From positions 2,108,001 to 2,172,000 of the forward strand of contig NZ_CP126247.1 of the NCBI RefSeq assembly GCF_030142155.1: a stretch of DNA of 64,000 nt. The letters are read 5' to 3'. Of this stretch, positions 38,300-48,037 are shown in pieces. Position numbers and translations under genes: made by a program. Below the pieces are notes generated by a model, which ran no database searches, was not told the DNA's origin, and was given only the letters and a program-made list of their open reading frames with translations. Positions within the stretch are counted from its first letter, which is position 1; each line of letters opens with the position of its first letter. Source of the DNA: Arthrobacter sp. zg-Y820 (GTDB lineage: Bacteria > Actinomycetota > Actinomycetes > Actinomycetales > Micrococcaceae).

Positions 38300-41218
38300 C
38301 TACGCCGCGCCCTTTTGCTTGTCGAACATTTCGGCAAGGAACCTGCCGGTGTGGCTGACCTCGGAGGACGCCACCTTTTCCGGTGTTCCGGTGGCAATCA
38401 CCTGTCCGCCGCCGTTTCCGCCTTCCGGACCCATGTCGATGATCCAGTCGGCGCTCTTGATCACGTCAAGGTTGTGCTCGATGGTGATCACCGTGTTGCC
38501 CTTGTCCACCAGTCCCTGCAGGACCAGCAGCAGCTTGCGGACATCCTCGAAATGCAGGCCGGTGGTCGGCTCGTCGAGCACGTACACGCTGCGCCCGTTG
38601 GAGCGCTTCTGCAGTTCCGCCGCCAGCTTCACGCGCTGCGCCTCGCCGCCGGACAGGGTGGTGGCCGGCTGGCCGAGCCGGACATAGCCCAGCCCGACGT
38701 CAACGAGCGTGTTCAGGTGCCGGGCAATCGGCGAGAACGCGGCGAAGAACTCCGCAGCCTCCTCGATGGACATGCCCAGGACCTCGGAAATGTTCTTGCC
38801 CTTGTAGTGCACCTCGAGGGTTTCGCGGTTGAACCGTCCGCCGTGGCAGACCTCGCAGGGCACGTAGACGTCCGGCAGGAAGTTCATTTCAATCTTCAGC
38901 GTGCCGTCGCCGTGGCAGGCTTCGCAGCGGCCACCCTTGACGTTGAAGGAGAAGCGGCCGGGCAGGTAGCCGCGGACCTTGGACTCGTTGGTCTCCGCGA
39001 AGAGCTTGCGGATGTGGTCCCAGACGCCGGTGTAGGTGGCCGGGTTGGAGCGCGGGGTGCGGCCGATCGGGCTCTGGTCCACGTGGATGACCTTGTCCAG
39101 GTTCTCCAGCCCGTCAATGCGCAGGTGCCGCCCGGACACGTGCTTGGCGCCGTTGAGCTTGGCGGCCAGCGTCTTGTACAGGATGTCGTTGATCAGCGTG
39201 GACTTGCCGGATCCGCTGACACCCGTCACCGCGGTGAAGACACCGAGCGGAATGGACACGTCGATGTTGCGCAGGTTGTTTTCCCGCGCCCCGACGATCT
39301 TCAGCTGGCGGGACTTGTCCACCTTGCGGCGTTTGGCCGGGATCTCGATCTTCCGGCGGCCGGACAGGTACGCGCCGGTCAGGGACCGCTCGTTGGTGAG
39401 CAGGTCCGCCAGGGAGCCGGAGTGCACCACTTCGCCGCCGCGCTCACCCGCACCCGGTCCGATGTCCACCACCCAGTCGGCTTCGTGGATGGTGTCTTCG
39501 TCGTGCTCCACGACGATCAGGGTGTTGCCGAGGTTGCGCAGCCGGGCCAGGGTCTCAATGAGGCGCCGGTTGTCCTTCTGGTGCAGTCCGATGGAGGGCT
39601 CGTCGAGGACGTAGAGGACGCCCACCAGGCCGGAGCCGATCTGGGTGGCCAGGCGGATGCGCTGCGCCTCGCCGCCGGAGAGGGTGGCCGCTGCCCGCTC
39701 CAGGCTCAGGTACTCGAGCCCGACGTCGAGCAGGAAGGTCAGGCGGGCCAGGATTTCCTTCAGGACCTGGTCGCCGATCTTCGCTTCGCGGGTCGTGAGT
39801 TCCAGCCCGCCGAGGAACTCGGCCGCCTCGCGCAGGGGCAGGGCGGCCACCTGGGCAATGTTCTTTCCGTTGATCAGCACCGACAGCGACGCCGGGTTCA
39901 GCCGGGCTCCGCCGCACTCGGGGCAGGGGATTTCCCGCATGTACTCCTCGTACCGGTCACGGGCGCTGTCCGATTCGGTCTCGAGGTGCTTGCGGTGGAT
40001 GTAGGAGATGACGCCTTCGAAGCCGGTGCTGTACTTGCGTTCGCGGCCGAAGCGGTTCTTGTACTGAACCACCACCTTGTGGTCCTTGCCGTTGAGGATG
40101 GCCTCGCGGGCCTTGGCCGGCAGCTTCTTCCACGGCACGTCCATGGAGAAACCCATGTCCTTGGCCAGGCCGGCCAGCAGCCGGTTCCAGTACTCCAGGG
40201 TGGCGTTGCCCAGCGCCCAGGGCGCCACGGCTCCCGCGGCCAGGCTCAGGTTGGGGTTGGGGATCACCAGCTCCTCGTCAACCTCCAGCCGGCTGCCGAT
40301 GCCGGTGCAGACCGGGCAGGCGCCGAAGGGGTTGTTGAAGGAGAAGGACCGGGGTTCAATCTCATCGATCGCCAGCGGATGCTCGTTCGGGCACGCCAGG
40401 TGCTCGGAGAAGGGCCGGACCCGGTCCTCGCTCTTCTCGTCGACGTCCACGAAGTCCGCCAGGATCCGGCCCTCGGCCAGGCCCAGCGCGGTCTCCACCG
40501 AGTCGGTCAGGCGCTGCCGGATGCCGTCCTTGGCCACCAGCCGGTCCACCACCACCTCGATGGTGTGTTTGTACTGCTTGCCCAGCTTGGGCGGATCGGA
40601 GAGCTGGATCTGCTCGCCGTCGACCTTTGCACGCGAGTAGCCCTTGGCGGCGAGCTCCTTGAACAGGTCCACGAACTCGCCCTTGCGTCCGCGCACCACC
40701 GGAGCCAGGATCTGGAACCGGGTGCCTTCGGGCAGCTCGAGCAGCTGGTCGACAATCTGCTGCGGTGTCTGCCGTGACACGGGCTCGCCGCAGATGGGGC
40801 AGTAGGGGGTGCCGACACGGGCCCAGAGCAGGCGCATGTAGTCGTAGATCTCGGTGATGGTTCCGACGGTGGAGCGCGGGTTCTTGGAGGTGGACTTCTG
40901 GTCGATCGACACCGCCGGAGACAAGCCCTCGATGAAGTCGACGTCGGGCTTGTCCACCTGCCCGAGGAACATCCGCGCGTAGGAGGAGAGCGACTCGACG
41001 TACCGCCGCTGGCCCTCGGCGAAGATCGTGTCAAAGGCCAGGGAGGACTTGCCGGATCCGGAAAGTCCGGTGAAGACAATCATCGCGTCGCGCGGCAGAT
41101 CCAGATCCACGTTGCGGAGGTTGTGCTCCCGTGCGCCCTTGACGATGAGGCGGGAGAGATCGTTGCCGCTGTGCGGCTCGTTGGCACTATCGGCCATCAA
41201 AGAGGTAGCTGTAGACAC
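38300..41218 (-). CDS. uvrA: Excinuclease ABC subunit A
   Basis: A 972-residue damage sensor of nucleotide excision repair. Two ABC modules: Walker [10 protein letters not shown] near the N-terminus and GVSGSGKST in the second half, each with its signature (TLSGGEAQR). Zinc modules include [19 protein letters not shown] and CEACHGDGT...CEVCHGG. GTG 41218 is preferred because TACAGT lies 7 nt upstream and no ribosome site serves ATG 41197. A LexA-like box lies at 41246-41261. Its own terminator follows. Confidence 0.97.
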   Translation of the reverse strand: MSTATSLMADSANEPHSGNDLSRLIVKGAREHNLRNVDLDLPRDAMIVFTGLSGSGKSSLAFDTIFAEGQRRYVESLSSYARMFLGQVDKPDVDFIEGLSPAVSIDQKSTSKNPRSTVGTITEIYDYMRLLWARVGTPYCPICGEPVSRQTPQQIVDQLLELPEGTRFQILAPVVRGRKGEFVDLFKELAAKGYSRAKVDGEQIQLSDPPKLGKQYKHTIEVVVDRLVAKDGIRQRLTDSVETALGLAEGRILADFVDVDEKSEDRVRPFSEHLACPNEHPLAIDEIEPRSFSFNNPFGACPVCTGIGSRLEVDEELVIPNPNLSLAAGAVAPWALGNATLEYWNRLLAGLAKDMGFSMDVPWKKLPAKAREAILNGKDHKVVVQYKNRFGRERKYSTGFEGVISYIHRKHLETESDSARDRYEEYMREIPCPECGGARLNPASLSVLINGKNIAQVAALPLREAAEFLGGLELTTREAKIGDQVLKEILARLTFLLDVGLEYLSLERAAATLSGGEAQRIRLATQIGSGLVGVLYVLDEPSIGLHQKDNRRLIETLARLRNLGNTLIVVEHDEDTIHEADWVVDIGPGAGERGGEVVHSGSLADLLTNERSLTGAYLSGRRKIEIPAKRRKVDKSRQLKIVGARENNLRNIDVSIPLGVFTAVTGVSGSGKSTLINDILYKTLAAKLNGAKHVSGRHLRIDGLENLDKVIHVDQSPIGRTPRSNPATYTGVWDHIRKLFAETNESKVRGYLPGRFSFNVKGGRCEACHGDGTLKIEMNFLPDVYVPCEVCHGGRFNRETLEVHYKGKNISEVLGMSIEEAAEFFAAFSPIARHLNTLVDVGLGYVRLGQPATTLSGGEAQRVKLAAELQKRSNGRSVYVLDEPTTGLHFEDVRKLLLVLQGLVDKGNTVITIEHNLDVIKSADWIIDMGPEGGNGGGQVIATGTPEKVASSEVSHTGRFLAEMFDKQKGAA

Positions 41219-41225
41219 AAATTCC

Positions 41226-41261
41226 ACTGTAGTTCACCGGTTGGTTCGAAGATGTATTCGA
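41226..41261 (-). promoter_or_regulatory. uvrA promoter with LexA-like SOS box
   Basis: -10 box TACAGT (41226-41231), 7 nt before GTG 41218. At 41246-41261 lies TCGAA-N6-TTCGA on the uvrA strand, 14 of 16 positions as in the actinobacterial SOS consensus TCGAAC-N4-GTTCGA. It covers the -35 position, where LexA would block RNA polymerase. Confidence 0.6.
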
Positions 41262-41272
41262 CGCCGCAGTGT

Positions 41273-41650
41273 TCACCGCAGGCGAAGAGCCGTCTCGACG
41301 TAGGTCACGGCCTCTTGCGGATCAAGGCCGTTGGCGCGGACGGAATCGGCAAAGACCCGTGCCGCCTCGGCCACCCGCCGCCGTCCGTTGTCTCCGGCGG
41401 CTGCGATGACGGTTCCTGCCCGCGAGCGCGTGGTGACCACTTCGGCCTGTTCCAGTTCGCGGTACGCCCGGGCCACGGTGTTGACGGCAAGGCCCAGCCG
41501 GGCGGCGAGCGCGCGGACCGGAGGCAGGCGGGTTCCCACGGCAAGGCGCCCCTCATTGGCGGCATCAAGGATCTGAACCCTCAACTGCTCAAACGGGGGA
41601 ACCGTGCTTGCGGCGTCGATGCGGACCCAGGACAGGACGTCGTCACTCAT
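41273..41650 (-). CDS. GntR-family transcriptional regulator (YtrA-like, short)
   Basis: A 125-residue regulator: an N-terminal winged helix (PPFEQLRVQILDAANEGRL..., recognition helix in LGLAVNTVARAYRELEQ) and only a short helical tail, as in the YtrA subgroup, which usually controls neighbouring ABC transporter genes. It lies directly downstream of the ABC exporter pair on the same strand (143-bp gap), which makes that exporter a likely target. AAGG 8 nt before the ATG. Confidence 0.88.
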   Translation of the reverse strand: MSDDVLSWVRIDAASTVPPFEQLRVQILDAANEGRLAVGTRLPPVRALAARLGLAVNTVARAYRELEQAEVVTTRSRAGTVIAAAGDNGRRRVAEAARVFADSVRANGLDPQEAVTYVETALRLR

Positions 41651-41773
41651 GGGACCGCCTTCGGGTTGGAGAGCTGGAACCGTCCGAGGGATTCAACGGC
41701 CGGGTGCGTTGCTGCGCGCTGGGCGCATGCTGCAGTTCCATTTTGCCATGCCGGTGCTCTTTGCGCCGGGAGG

Positions 41774-41803
41774 CAGGTCACGGCCAGGCAGGTCACGGCC
41801 CGG
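41774..41803. repeat. Short tandem repeat GGCAGGTCACGGCC
   Basis: Two copies of GGCAGGTCACGGCC (14 bp) in tandem at the 3' end of the ABC exporter gene; the second copy includes its stop codon. Confidence 0.5.
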
Positions 41804-43766
41804 GGGCCGGCCCGTCGCCGGTTCCTTCCGCTGCCGCCGCCGGCTCGGAGAACTGGGAGCGGTACAGCTCGGAGTAGAACCCTTCGGCGGCCAGCAGCGC
41901 CTCATGGGTCCCCTGCTCCACGATCTCCCCGTGCCGCACCACCAGGATGACGTCAGCATCCCGGATGGTCGAGAGCCGGTGGGCGATCACAAAGCTGGTC
42001 CGGGCCTCCCGCAGTGCGTTCATGGCCAGGCGGATGGAGATCTCCGTCCGGGTATCCACCGAGCTGGTCGCTTCATCCAGGACCAGGATGGCCGGGTCCG
42101 CCAGCCAGGCCCGGGTGATCGTGATCAGCTGCCGCTGCCCCTGGCTCAGCGTTCCGCCGTCGTACCCCAGGACCGTGTCGTAGCCATCCGGCAGCGAGCG
42201 CACGAAGTGGTCCACGTGCGTTGCCCGCGCTGCCTCCACGATTTGTTCCTCAGTGGCGTCCGGCGCGCCGTAGGCAAGGTTCTCCCGAACGGTCCCCTCG
42301 AACAGCCACGCGTCCTGGAGCACCATGCCGATCAGTTTCCGCACGTCGTCGCGCCGCATCCGGGCGGTGTCCACCCCGTCAATGGTGATCCGTCCGGCGT
42401 CCGCGTCGTAAAAGCGCATCAGGAGGTTCACCAGCGTGGTCTTCCCCGCCCCCGTGGGACCGACAATCGCCACCGTCTGCCCCGGTTCCGCGATGAAGGA
42501 CAGGCCGCGTATGAGCGGTGCGTCCGGGGAGTAGCTGAAGTCCACGTCCTCAAAGGCCACGCGTCCCTTGACCGCTGTCAGCACCTGCGGCTCCGCGGGA
42601 TCCGGGGGCTGCTCCCGGTCATCAAGCAGTTCGAACACACGTTCGGCTGAGGCGACGCCGGACTGCAGCATGTTGATCAGCGAACCGAGCTGCCCCAGCG
42701 GCTGGGAGAACTGGCGGCTGTACTGGATGAAGGCCTGCACTCCCCCGATGGAGAGGCGCCCGTTGGCCACCAGGAGCCCGCCGACCACTGCCACCGCCAC
42801 ATAGTTGAGGTTGGAGATGAACTGCATGGTGGGCATGATGATGCCGGACACGAACTGTGCCTTGAAGGAGGAGCGGTAGAGGGTGTCGTTGGCCGGCCGG
42901 AACCCCTCCACCACCCGCTCCTGCTGCCCGAAGGCCTTCACCACGTCCTGGGCGCTGAACATTTCCTCGATGTAGCCGTTCACCTCCCCCGTGGACTTCC
43001 ACTGCTGCATGAACTGCGCCTGCGAGCGCCGGGCAATGAAGACGGTGACGACGGCGGAGACGGGGACAGTGATCACGGCGATCAGGGCCAGCAGCGGGGA
43101 CAGCCAGAGCATCATGCCCAGCACCCCCACGATGGTCAGCACCGAGGTGATGATCTGGGTCAGGGTCTGGGAGAGCGTCTGCGCCAGGTTGTCGATGTCA
43201 TTGGTGACCCGGCTCAGCACGTCCCCCCGGGATTCCCGCTGGAAGTGGGACATGGGCAGCCGGAAGAGCTTGCCGTCCACGTCCCGGCGCAGCCGGTACA
43301 TGGCGTTCTGCACCACCCGCGCCGTGACCCGCGCCTGCAGCCAGCCGAAGGCGAACGAGGCAAGGTAGATCCCCAGCACCCCCAGCACCAGCACTCCGAG
43401 CCGGCCGAAGTCCAGCCCGGCACCGGGCACCACGTCCATCGCGGCCAGCATGGTTGCGAGCTGGTCCTGTCCGGCACTGCGCAGGGCCTGCACCTGGTCC
43501 TCCTTGCTGATCCCCGGCTGCAGCCCCGCTCCGATCACGCCGTCGAAAATGACGTTGGTCGCTTCCCCCAGGATCCGCGGTGCGCTGACCGCGAGCGCCA
43601 CCGAGACGACGGCGGCCACCAGCACCAGTGCCACCCGCAGCCGGTCCGGGGCAGTCAGCGCCACGATCCGCCGGACACTGGCCCGGAAGTTCAGCGGCTT
43701 CGCGGCGGGAGCGGCACCTCCCGCGGCACGGGGTCCGCCGTGTGCAAGCCTTCCGGGGCCGCTCAC
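41793..43766 (-). CDS. ABC exporter half-transporter, catalytic-site subunit
   Basis: A 657-residue protein: six-helix membrane domain (about 40-380) then an ABC ATPase. Walker A GPTGAGKTT, signature TLSQGQRQL (Q instead of the usual G) and Walker B ILVLDEATSSVDT with the catalytic Glu. The SQGQ signature and intact Glu match the second subunit of TM287/288- and LmrCD-type heterodimeric exporters. A 30-residue Gly/Ala/Pro-rich N-terminal extension precedes the membrane domain. It overlaps its partner gene by 4 bases. The substrate (drug, lipid or peptide) is unknown. Confidence 0.92.
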   Translation of the reverse strand: MSGPGRLAHGGPRAAGGAAPAAKPLNFRASVRRIVALTAPDRLRVALVLVAAVVSVALAVSAPRILGEATNVIFDGVIGAGLQPGISKEDQVQALRSAGQDQLATMLAAMDVVPGAGLDFGRLGVLVLGVLGIYLASFAFGWLQARVTARVVQNAMYRLRRDVDGKLFRLPMSHFQRESRGDVLSRVTNDIDNLAQTLSQTLTQIITSVLTIVGVLGMMLWLSPLLALIAVITVPVSAVVTVFIARRSQAQFMQQWKSTGEVNGYIEEMFSAQDVVKAFGQQERVVEGFRPANDTLYRSSFKAQFVSGIIMPTMQFISNLNYVAVAVVGGLLVANGRLSIGGVQAFIQYSRQFSQPLGQLGSLINMLQSGVASAERVFELLDDREQPPDPAEPQVLTAVKGRVAFEDVDFSYSPDAPLIRGLSFIAEPGQTVAIVGPTGAGKTTLVNLLMRFYDADAGRITIDGVDTARMRRDDVRKLIGMVLQDAWLFEGTVRENLAYGAPDATEEQIVEAARATHVDHFVRSLPDGYDTVLGYDGGTLSQGQRQLITITRAWLADPAILVLDEATSSVDTRTEISIRLAMNALREARTSFVIAHRLSTIRDADVILVVRHGEIVEQGTHEALLAAEGFYSELYRSQFSEPAAAAEGTGDGPAPGP

Positions 43767-45496
43767 TGCACTTCCTCCGCCGTGAGCTGGGATTCAACAA
43801 TTTCGCGGTAGGTGGGCGAGGCCGCCATCAGCTCCGCATGTGTGCCCTGCCCGGCGACCCGTCCTTCCTCCAGCACCACGATCCGCGCGGCATCGGTGAT
43901 GGTGTTGACCCGCTGGGCGACGATGAGCACCGTGGAGCTGCGGGTGCGCTGCTTCAGTGCGGCGCGCAGCCGGGCGTCGGTGGCAAAGTCCAGGGCGGAA
44001 AAGCTGTCGTCGAAGAGGTAGATCGAGGGCTGGACGACCAGGGCGCGGGCAATCGCCAGGCGCTGCCGCTGTCCACCGGAGAAGTTGCCCCCTCCCTGCT
44101 CCACCCGGTGCTCCAGCGCCCCCTCGGCGGCGCGGACAAAGTCGTCGGCCTGCGCAATCTCCAGGGCCTCCCACAGCTCGGCGTCGGTGGCCTCCGGCTT
44201 GCCGAAGCGCAGATTGGAGCCGATGGTGCCGGCAAACAGGTACGCGCGCTGCGGCACCAGGCCGATGCCGCTGCGCAGCGAATGCAGCGTCACTTCCTCG
44301 ATGTCCTGGCCGTCAATGCTGATTCCCCCCGAGGTGGCGTCCAGCAGCCTGGGGACCAGGTTCAGCAGTGTGGATTTGCCGGCGCCGGTGGATCCGATGA
44401 TGGCCGTGGTCTGCCCCGACTCCGCGGTGAAGCTGATTCCGGAAAGCACCGGCGCCTCCGCCCCGGGATAGGTGTAGCCGACGTCGTCGAACGCCAGGGT
44501 GCCGCCGTCGTACACCAGCGGCGGCGCCCCCTCGGCGTCGTGCACGGTGCTCTCGGTGTCGAGGACCTCGCAGATGCGTTCGGCGCAGACCGCGGCGCGG
44601 GGCAGCATCATGATCATGAACATGGACATCATCACGGCCATCAGGATCTGCATGATGTAGGCGAGGAACGCGGTGAGCGCGCCGATCTGCATCTGCCCGG
44701 CATCAATCCGGTAGGCACCGAACCACACCACGGCCACGGAGGCCAGGTTGGCCACCAGCATGGCGGCCGGAAACAGCAGCGCCATGTACTGCGCGGTCCG
44801 CAGCTGGGTTCCGGTCAGGTCGCGGTTGGCGGCGTCGAACCGGGCCTCCTCCGTGCGCTCCCGGACAAAGGCACGGATCACGGCGACCCCCATGATCTGT
44901 TCACGCAGCACCGAGTTCACCCGGTCGATCTGCTTCTGCGCCCGCCGGAACAGCGGGATCAGCCGGCGCAGCACCAGCCCGATCACGGCGAACAGGACCG
45001 GCAGGATCAGCAGCAGGACCCCCGACAGCGGCACATCCTGGTTCAACGCCAGCACCACCCCGCCCACACCCATGATCGGCGCCGAGACCATGACGGTGAA
45101 CGTCATCAGCAGGGCCATCTGCACCTGCTGCACGTCGTTGGTGGTGCGGGTGATCAGCGAGGGGGCGCCGAAGACTCCGACTTCCCGCGAGGAGAAGGAC
45201 TCCACCGTCGTGAAGAGGTCATCGCGGATGTTCCGGCCCACGCTCATCGCCACCCGGGCGGCGAAGTAGGTGGCCGTAACCGCGCAAAGGACCTGGCCGG
45301 CAGTAATGGCGAGCATCCAGCCGCCAATGTCCAGGATCACGCCGGTGTCGGCCCGGACCACGCCGCGGTCGATGATGCCGGCGTTCAGGGTGGGCAGGTA
45401 CAGCGTGGCGGCGGTGGACAAGAACTGCAGGATGACGACGGCGGCAACGGCTCCCTTGTAGGGTGCCAGGTTCTGCCGGACGAGCCGTAGGAGCAC
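43763..45496 (-). CDS. ABC exporter half-transporter, degenerate-site subunit
   Basis: A 577-residue membrane-ATPase fusion like the next gene. Walker A GSTGAGKST, signature NFSGGQRQRLAIARAL, but Walker B reads IYLFDDSFSALD: Asp replaces the catalytic Glu. That change marks the non-hydrolysing site of heterodimeric ABC exporters, whose other half is encoded next. GTG 45496 has a near-perfect AGGAGG site; the frame extends 13 codons upstream without support. The gene pair plus the GntR gene downstream form a likely regulated export unit. Confidence 0.92.
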   Translation of the reverse strand: MLLRLVRQNLAPYKGAVAAVVILQFLSTAATLYLPTLNAGIIDRGVVRADTGVILDIGGWMLAITAGQVLCAVTATYFAARVAMSVGRNIRDDLFTTVESFSSREVGVFGAPSLITRTTNDVQQVQMALLMTFTVMVSAPIMGVGGVVLALNQDVPLSGVLLLILPVLFAVIGLVLRRLIPLFRRAQKQIDRVNSVLREQIMGVAVIRAFVRERTEEARFDAANRDLTGTQLRTAQYMALLFPAAMLVANLASVAVVWFGAYRIDAGQMQIGALTAFLAYIMQILMAVMMSMFMIMMLPRAAVCAERICEVLDTESTVHDAEGAPPLVYDGGTLAFDDVGYTYPGAEAPVLSGISFTAESGQTTAIIGSTGAGKSTLLNLVPRLLDATSGGISIDGQDIEEVTLHSLRSGIGLVPQRAYLFAGTIGSNLRFGKPEATDAELWEALEIAQADDFVRAAEGALEHRVEQGGGNFSGGQRQRLAIARALVVQPSIYLFDDSFSALDFATDARLRAALKQRTRSSTVLIVAQRVNTITDAARIVVLEEGRVAGQGTHAELMAASPTYREIVESQLTAEEVQ

Positions 45497-45660
45497 GTTT
45501 CCTCCTGGAACTGCCGGGAGGATGCCCGGCACCATCCGAACCTACGCCGCGGCCTCCGGGCAGGCAATACCCATGGGCTGCCCGGGCGGGCCTGCCAGCC
45601 GGCGAGCGCGGAATCGGCAGGCAGGGCCAGACCGCGCGAGGCATTGCGGCCGCGATTCCC

Positions 45661-45743
45661 GCACTGGTTCCCAGTCTTTGTTGCCTGATGGGGCTGTTGG
45701 AACCCCAGGTGTCTCAGCAGCCCCAAACAGTGGGAACCAGTGC
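45661..45743. repeat. Nested-hairpin intergenic repeat, copy 2
   Basis: Outer arms 45661-45680 and 45724-45743 (GCACTGGTTCCCA... pairing with ...TGGGAACCAGTGC, two mismatches near the inner end). An inner stem GGGGCTG/CAGCCCC is at 45690-45696 and 45718-45724. The related copy 1 is at about 3583-3668. Confidence 0.6.
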
Positions 45744-45783
45744 AGGGCAGGAGGGCCTGGGGCGACCAGGGTCGGCCGGGCCG

Positions 45784-45850
45784 GCAAGCCGCGAGCGCAG
45801 GTGGATGGAGCGAGCCCCGGCGAGCGGGGAGCGCAAGCCGCGAGCGCAGG
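45784..45850. repeat. 18-bp direct repeat x2
   Basis: GCAAGCCGCGAGCGCAGG at 45784-45801 and 45833-45850, a 49-bp period. The repeat also contains GCGAGCG, which recurs nearby. Confidence 0.65.
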
Positions 45851-45915
45851 ACGAGGAGCAGGCAGCGCGGGCAGCCCGCCCTCTCCCGCACAGTTGCCGG
45901 CGAGCGGGCCGGAAC

Positions 45916-45921
45916 TAGACT
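45916..45921 (+). promoter_or_regulatory. -10 box of the MBL-fold hydrolase gene
   Basis: TAGACT, 6 nt before ATG 45928. Confidence 0.5.
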
Positions 45922-45927
45922 GGCGCC

Positions 45928-46566
45928 ATGATTGATTTGGAGAACGTCACCATTCGCAGCCGGTCCGTGGGCGACATGGACAACAATGTCTACGTCATCA
46001 CCGCCAAGGACACCGGGGCGCAGGTGCTCATTGATGCCGCCGATGACTTGCCCGCGATCAGGGAGCTGCTGGACGAAGCAGCCGCCGATGCCGCTGTTCC
46101 CGCGAAGGTGGAGCTGATCATCACCACGCACAGCCACTGGGACCATGTCCGGGCGCTTGCCGCCGCCGTGCAGGCCACCGGAGCCCGGACCGCCGCCGGC
46201 AGCGAGGACATTCCGGACATCATGGTGCGCACCGACGTGCCGCTGGAACACGGAGACATCGGCCGCTTCGACGGTTTCGAACTGGAAGCCATCAAGCTTC
46301 GAGGGCACACCCCGGGATCCGTGGCCCTGCTGTACCGCGATCCGAGCGGTCCGGCGCACCTGTTTACCGGGGATTCGCTCTTTCCCGGCGGGCTGGGCAA
46401 CACCCAGAAGGATCCGGAGCGCTTCGCTTCCCTCTATGCCGACGTATTAGAACGTGTGTTCGAATACCTTCCTGATGACACGGTGGTGCACCCGGGACAC
46501 GGTGCCGGCACCACCCTCGGCGCCGAGCGCCCGCACCTGCCGGAGTGGAAGCAACGCGGCTGGTAG
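45928..46566 (+). CDS. MBL-fold metallo-hydrolase
   Basis: A 212-residue metallo-beta-lactamase-fold enzyme. The metal motif is THSHWDH (H-x-H-x-D-H), with later ligands in LRGHTPGS, FTGDSLFPGG and HPGHGAGT. The layout is like glyoxalase II-type hydrolases, but the substrate-binding C-terminal domain is short, so the substrate is open. It stands alone between the ABC exporter and the permease gene. Probably leaderless. Confidence 0.9.
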   Translation: MIDLENVTIRSRSVGDMDNNVYVITAKDTGAQVLIDAADDLPAIRELLDEAAADAAVPAKVELIITTHSHWDHVRALAAAVQATGARTAAGSEDIPDIMVRTDVPLEHGDIGRFDGFELEAIKLRGHTPGSVALLYRDPSGPAHLFTGDSLFPGGLGNTQKDPERFASLYADVLERVFEYLPDDTVVHPGHGAGTTLGAERPHLPEWKQRGW

Positions 46567-46654
46567 CGGTCCCGATTGCCCTGTTCCGTTGACCGGCTCC
46601 TCGCAGCGCCTCTAGGCTCCTAGGAACCGCCGAACCGGATGAGAGCGTGCAGCC

Positions 46655-48037
46655 GTGGCAAAATCACCGTCCTCGTCGTCGTCCACCCCGGCATCCCCGC
46701 AGAAACCGCAGATCGGCCTTGTGGCCTGCGTGGCCTTCGGCGTGGGCACGACGGTGGGCGGCGGCGTTTTCACCCTCTCCGGCACCGCCGTAAACCTGGC
46801 CGGCCCCGGGGCCGTGCTGAGCTACATCATTGCGGGCCTGGTCATGTCCCTGTGCGCCCTGTCATTCATTGTGGTGTGCACGCGGGCGGAAGACGGCGAA
46901 TCGGGCTACGGGCCCATCGGCACCATCCTGAGTCCGCTCTGGCGGTTCGTCGTGATGTGGGCGTTCTATCTCAACGGTGCCACGATCATCGCGTACCTGG
47001 TGACCTCCTTCGGCGAGTATCTGAGAGGTTATTTCCTGCCGGCCGCCGGCACACTGGTGCTGGCCCTGGCAGCCACCGCGCTGGTCACGCTGCTGAATCT
47101 GGGCCCGACGGCGGTGGTGGCGAGGGCGGAAACCTGGGTGGTGGGGATCAAGCTGGCCCTGCTGCTGCTTTTTGCCGTGTGGGGCCTCACCGAGCTGCGC
47201 CCGGACGACCTGGCCCGGCCGCTGCCCCACGGAACCGGCGGAGTGTTCTCTGCCGCCGCCCTGCTGTTCACTGCCTACACCGGGTTCAACGTCATTACCA
47301 ACATGGCCGGCTCGGTCAAAAACCCGCGCAAAACGGTTCCCCGTGCCATCCTGCTCACCATCCTGGTCTCGGGAGCCATTTACCTGGGCACGGTCCTGGC
47401 CATGATCGCCAGCGGAATCACCACGTTCACGGCAACCGGCGTCTCCCAGGCCGCCGAGATTGTCATGGGCCCATGGGGTGGAGTGCTGGTGGCCCTGGCA
47501 GCCTGCCTCTCCACCCTGTCCGGAGCCAACGCCAATGTGCTCGGCGCCTCCGAAGTGATCCTGCGCATGGTGGCGCGCGGCGATGTGCCGCCGGCGCTGG
47601 GCCGGCACACCCGCAAGGGGCACCCGTATGTGAGCGTGCTGTTGCTGGGAATAATCACCGTGCTGCTGGTGCTGCTCAACGACACCACCTTCGTCGTGTC
47701 CGTCGCCAACGTGGCGGCCATCATTGCCATGATCGTGGTGAGCATTGCCGCGGCCGTCCTCGGTTTCCGGAAATGGCCGGGAGAGGGTGCGAGGCTGCCG
47801 TGGGGTCCTGCAATTCCCGTCCTTGCGGTCCTGGCGGCCGCCAGCCAGCTGCCCTCACTGGACCCTGCCGCCCTGCTTACCGGAGTCCTGCTGACCGCCG
47901 TCGGCGGGGTGCTGTACTTGACCCGGCATTACGACCGCGGCGGCCGGGGAACCCGGGCCTCCGCCAACCGGCAGATCGACAACCTGAGCACGCCGCTGAT
48001 GCGGGCGGCCCGCCGGCATCCGTCCGGGCGGCCTTAG
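46655..48037 (+). CDS. APC-family amino-acid permease
   Basis: A 460-residue transporter with about 12 hydrophobic segments. The first helix GLVACVAFGVGTTVGGGVF has the unwound Gly-rich motif of APC transporters, and the sixth-region FTAYTGFNVITNMAGSVKNPRKTVPRAI is typical. The substrate is an amino acid or amine, not further defined. The first 18 residues are Ser/Pro-rich. GTG start without a strong ribosome site. Its end overlaps the convergent methyltransferase gene by 4 bases. Confidence 0.88.
   Translation: MAKSPSSSSSTPASPQKPQIGLVACVAFGVGTTVGGGVFTLSGTAVNLAGPGAVLSYIIAGLVMSLCALSFIVVCTRAEDGESGYGPIGTILSPLWRFVVMWAFYLNGATIIAYLVTSFGEYLRGYFLPAAGTLVLALAATALVTLLNLGPTAVVARAETWVVGIKLALLLLFAVWGLTELRPDDLARPLPHGTGGVFSAAALLFTAYTGFNVITNMAGSVKNPRKTVPRAILLTILVSGAIYLGTVLAMIASGITTFTATGVSQAAEIVMGPWGGVLVALAACLSTLSGANANVLGASEVILRMVARGDVPPALGRHTRKGHPYVSVLLLGIITVLLVLLNDTTFVVSVANVAAIIAMIVVSIAAAVLGFRKWPGEGARLPWGPAIPVLAVLAAASQLPSLDPAALLTGVLLTAVGGVLYLTRHYDRGGRGTRASANRQIDNLSTPLMRAARRHPSGRP

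Larger units (their letters stand above)
45497..45927. other. Gene-free stretch with hairpin element and repeats
   Basis: About 430 bases between divergent transcription units. I see no gene. It holds a nested-hairpin repeat (45661-45743) and an 18-bp direct repeat (45784-45850), with GC-rich purine-rich sequence around them. Confidence 0.6.

Noticed and set aside
38315..40777. Long open frame (820 codons) antisense to uvrA
   Set aside because: It mirrors uvrA codon by codon in GC-rich DNA and its product has no recognisable motifs; uvrA itself is certain.
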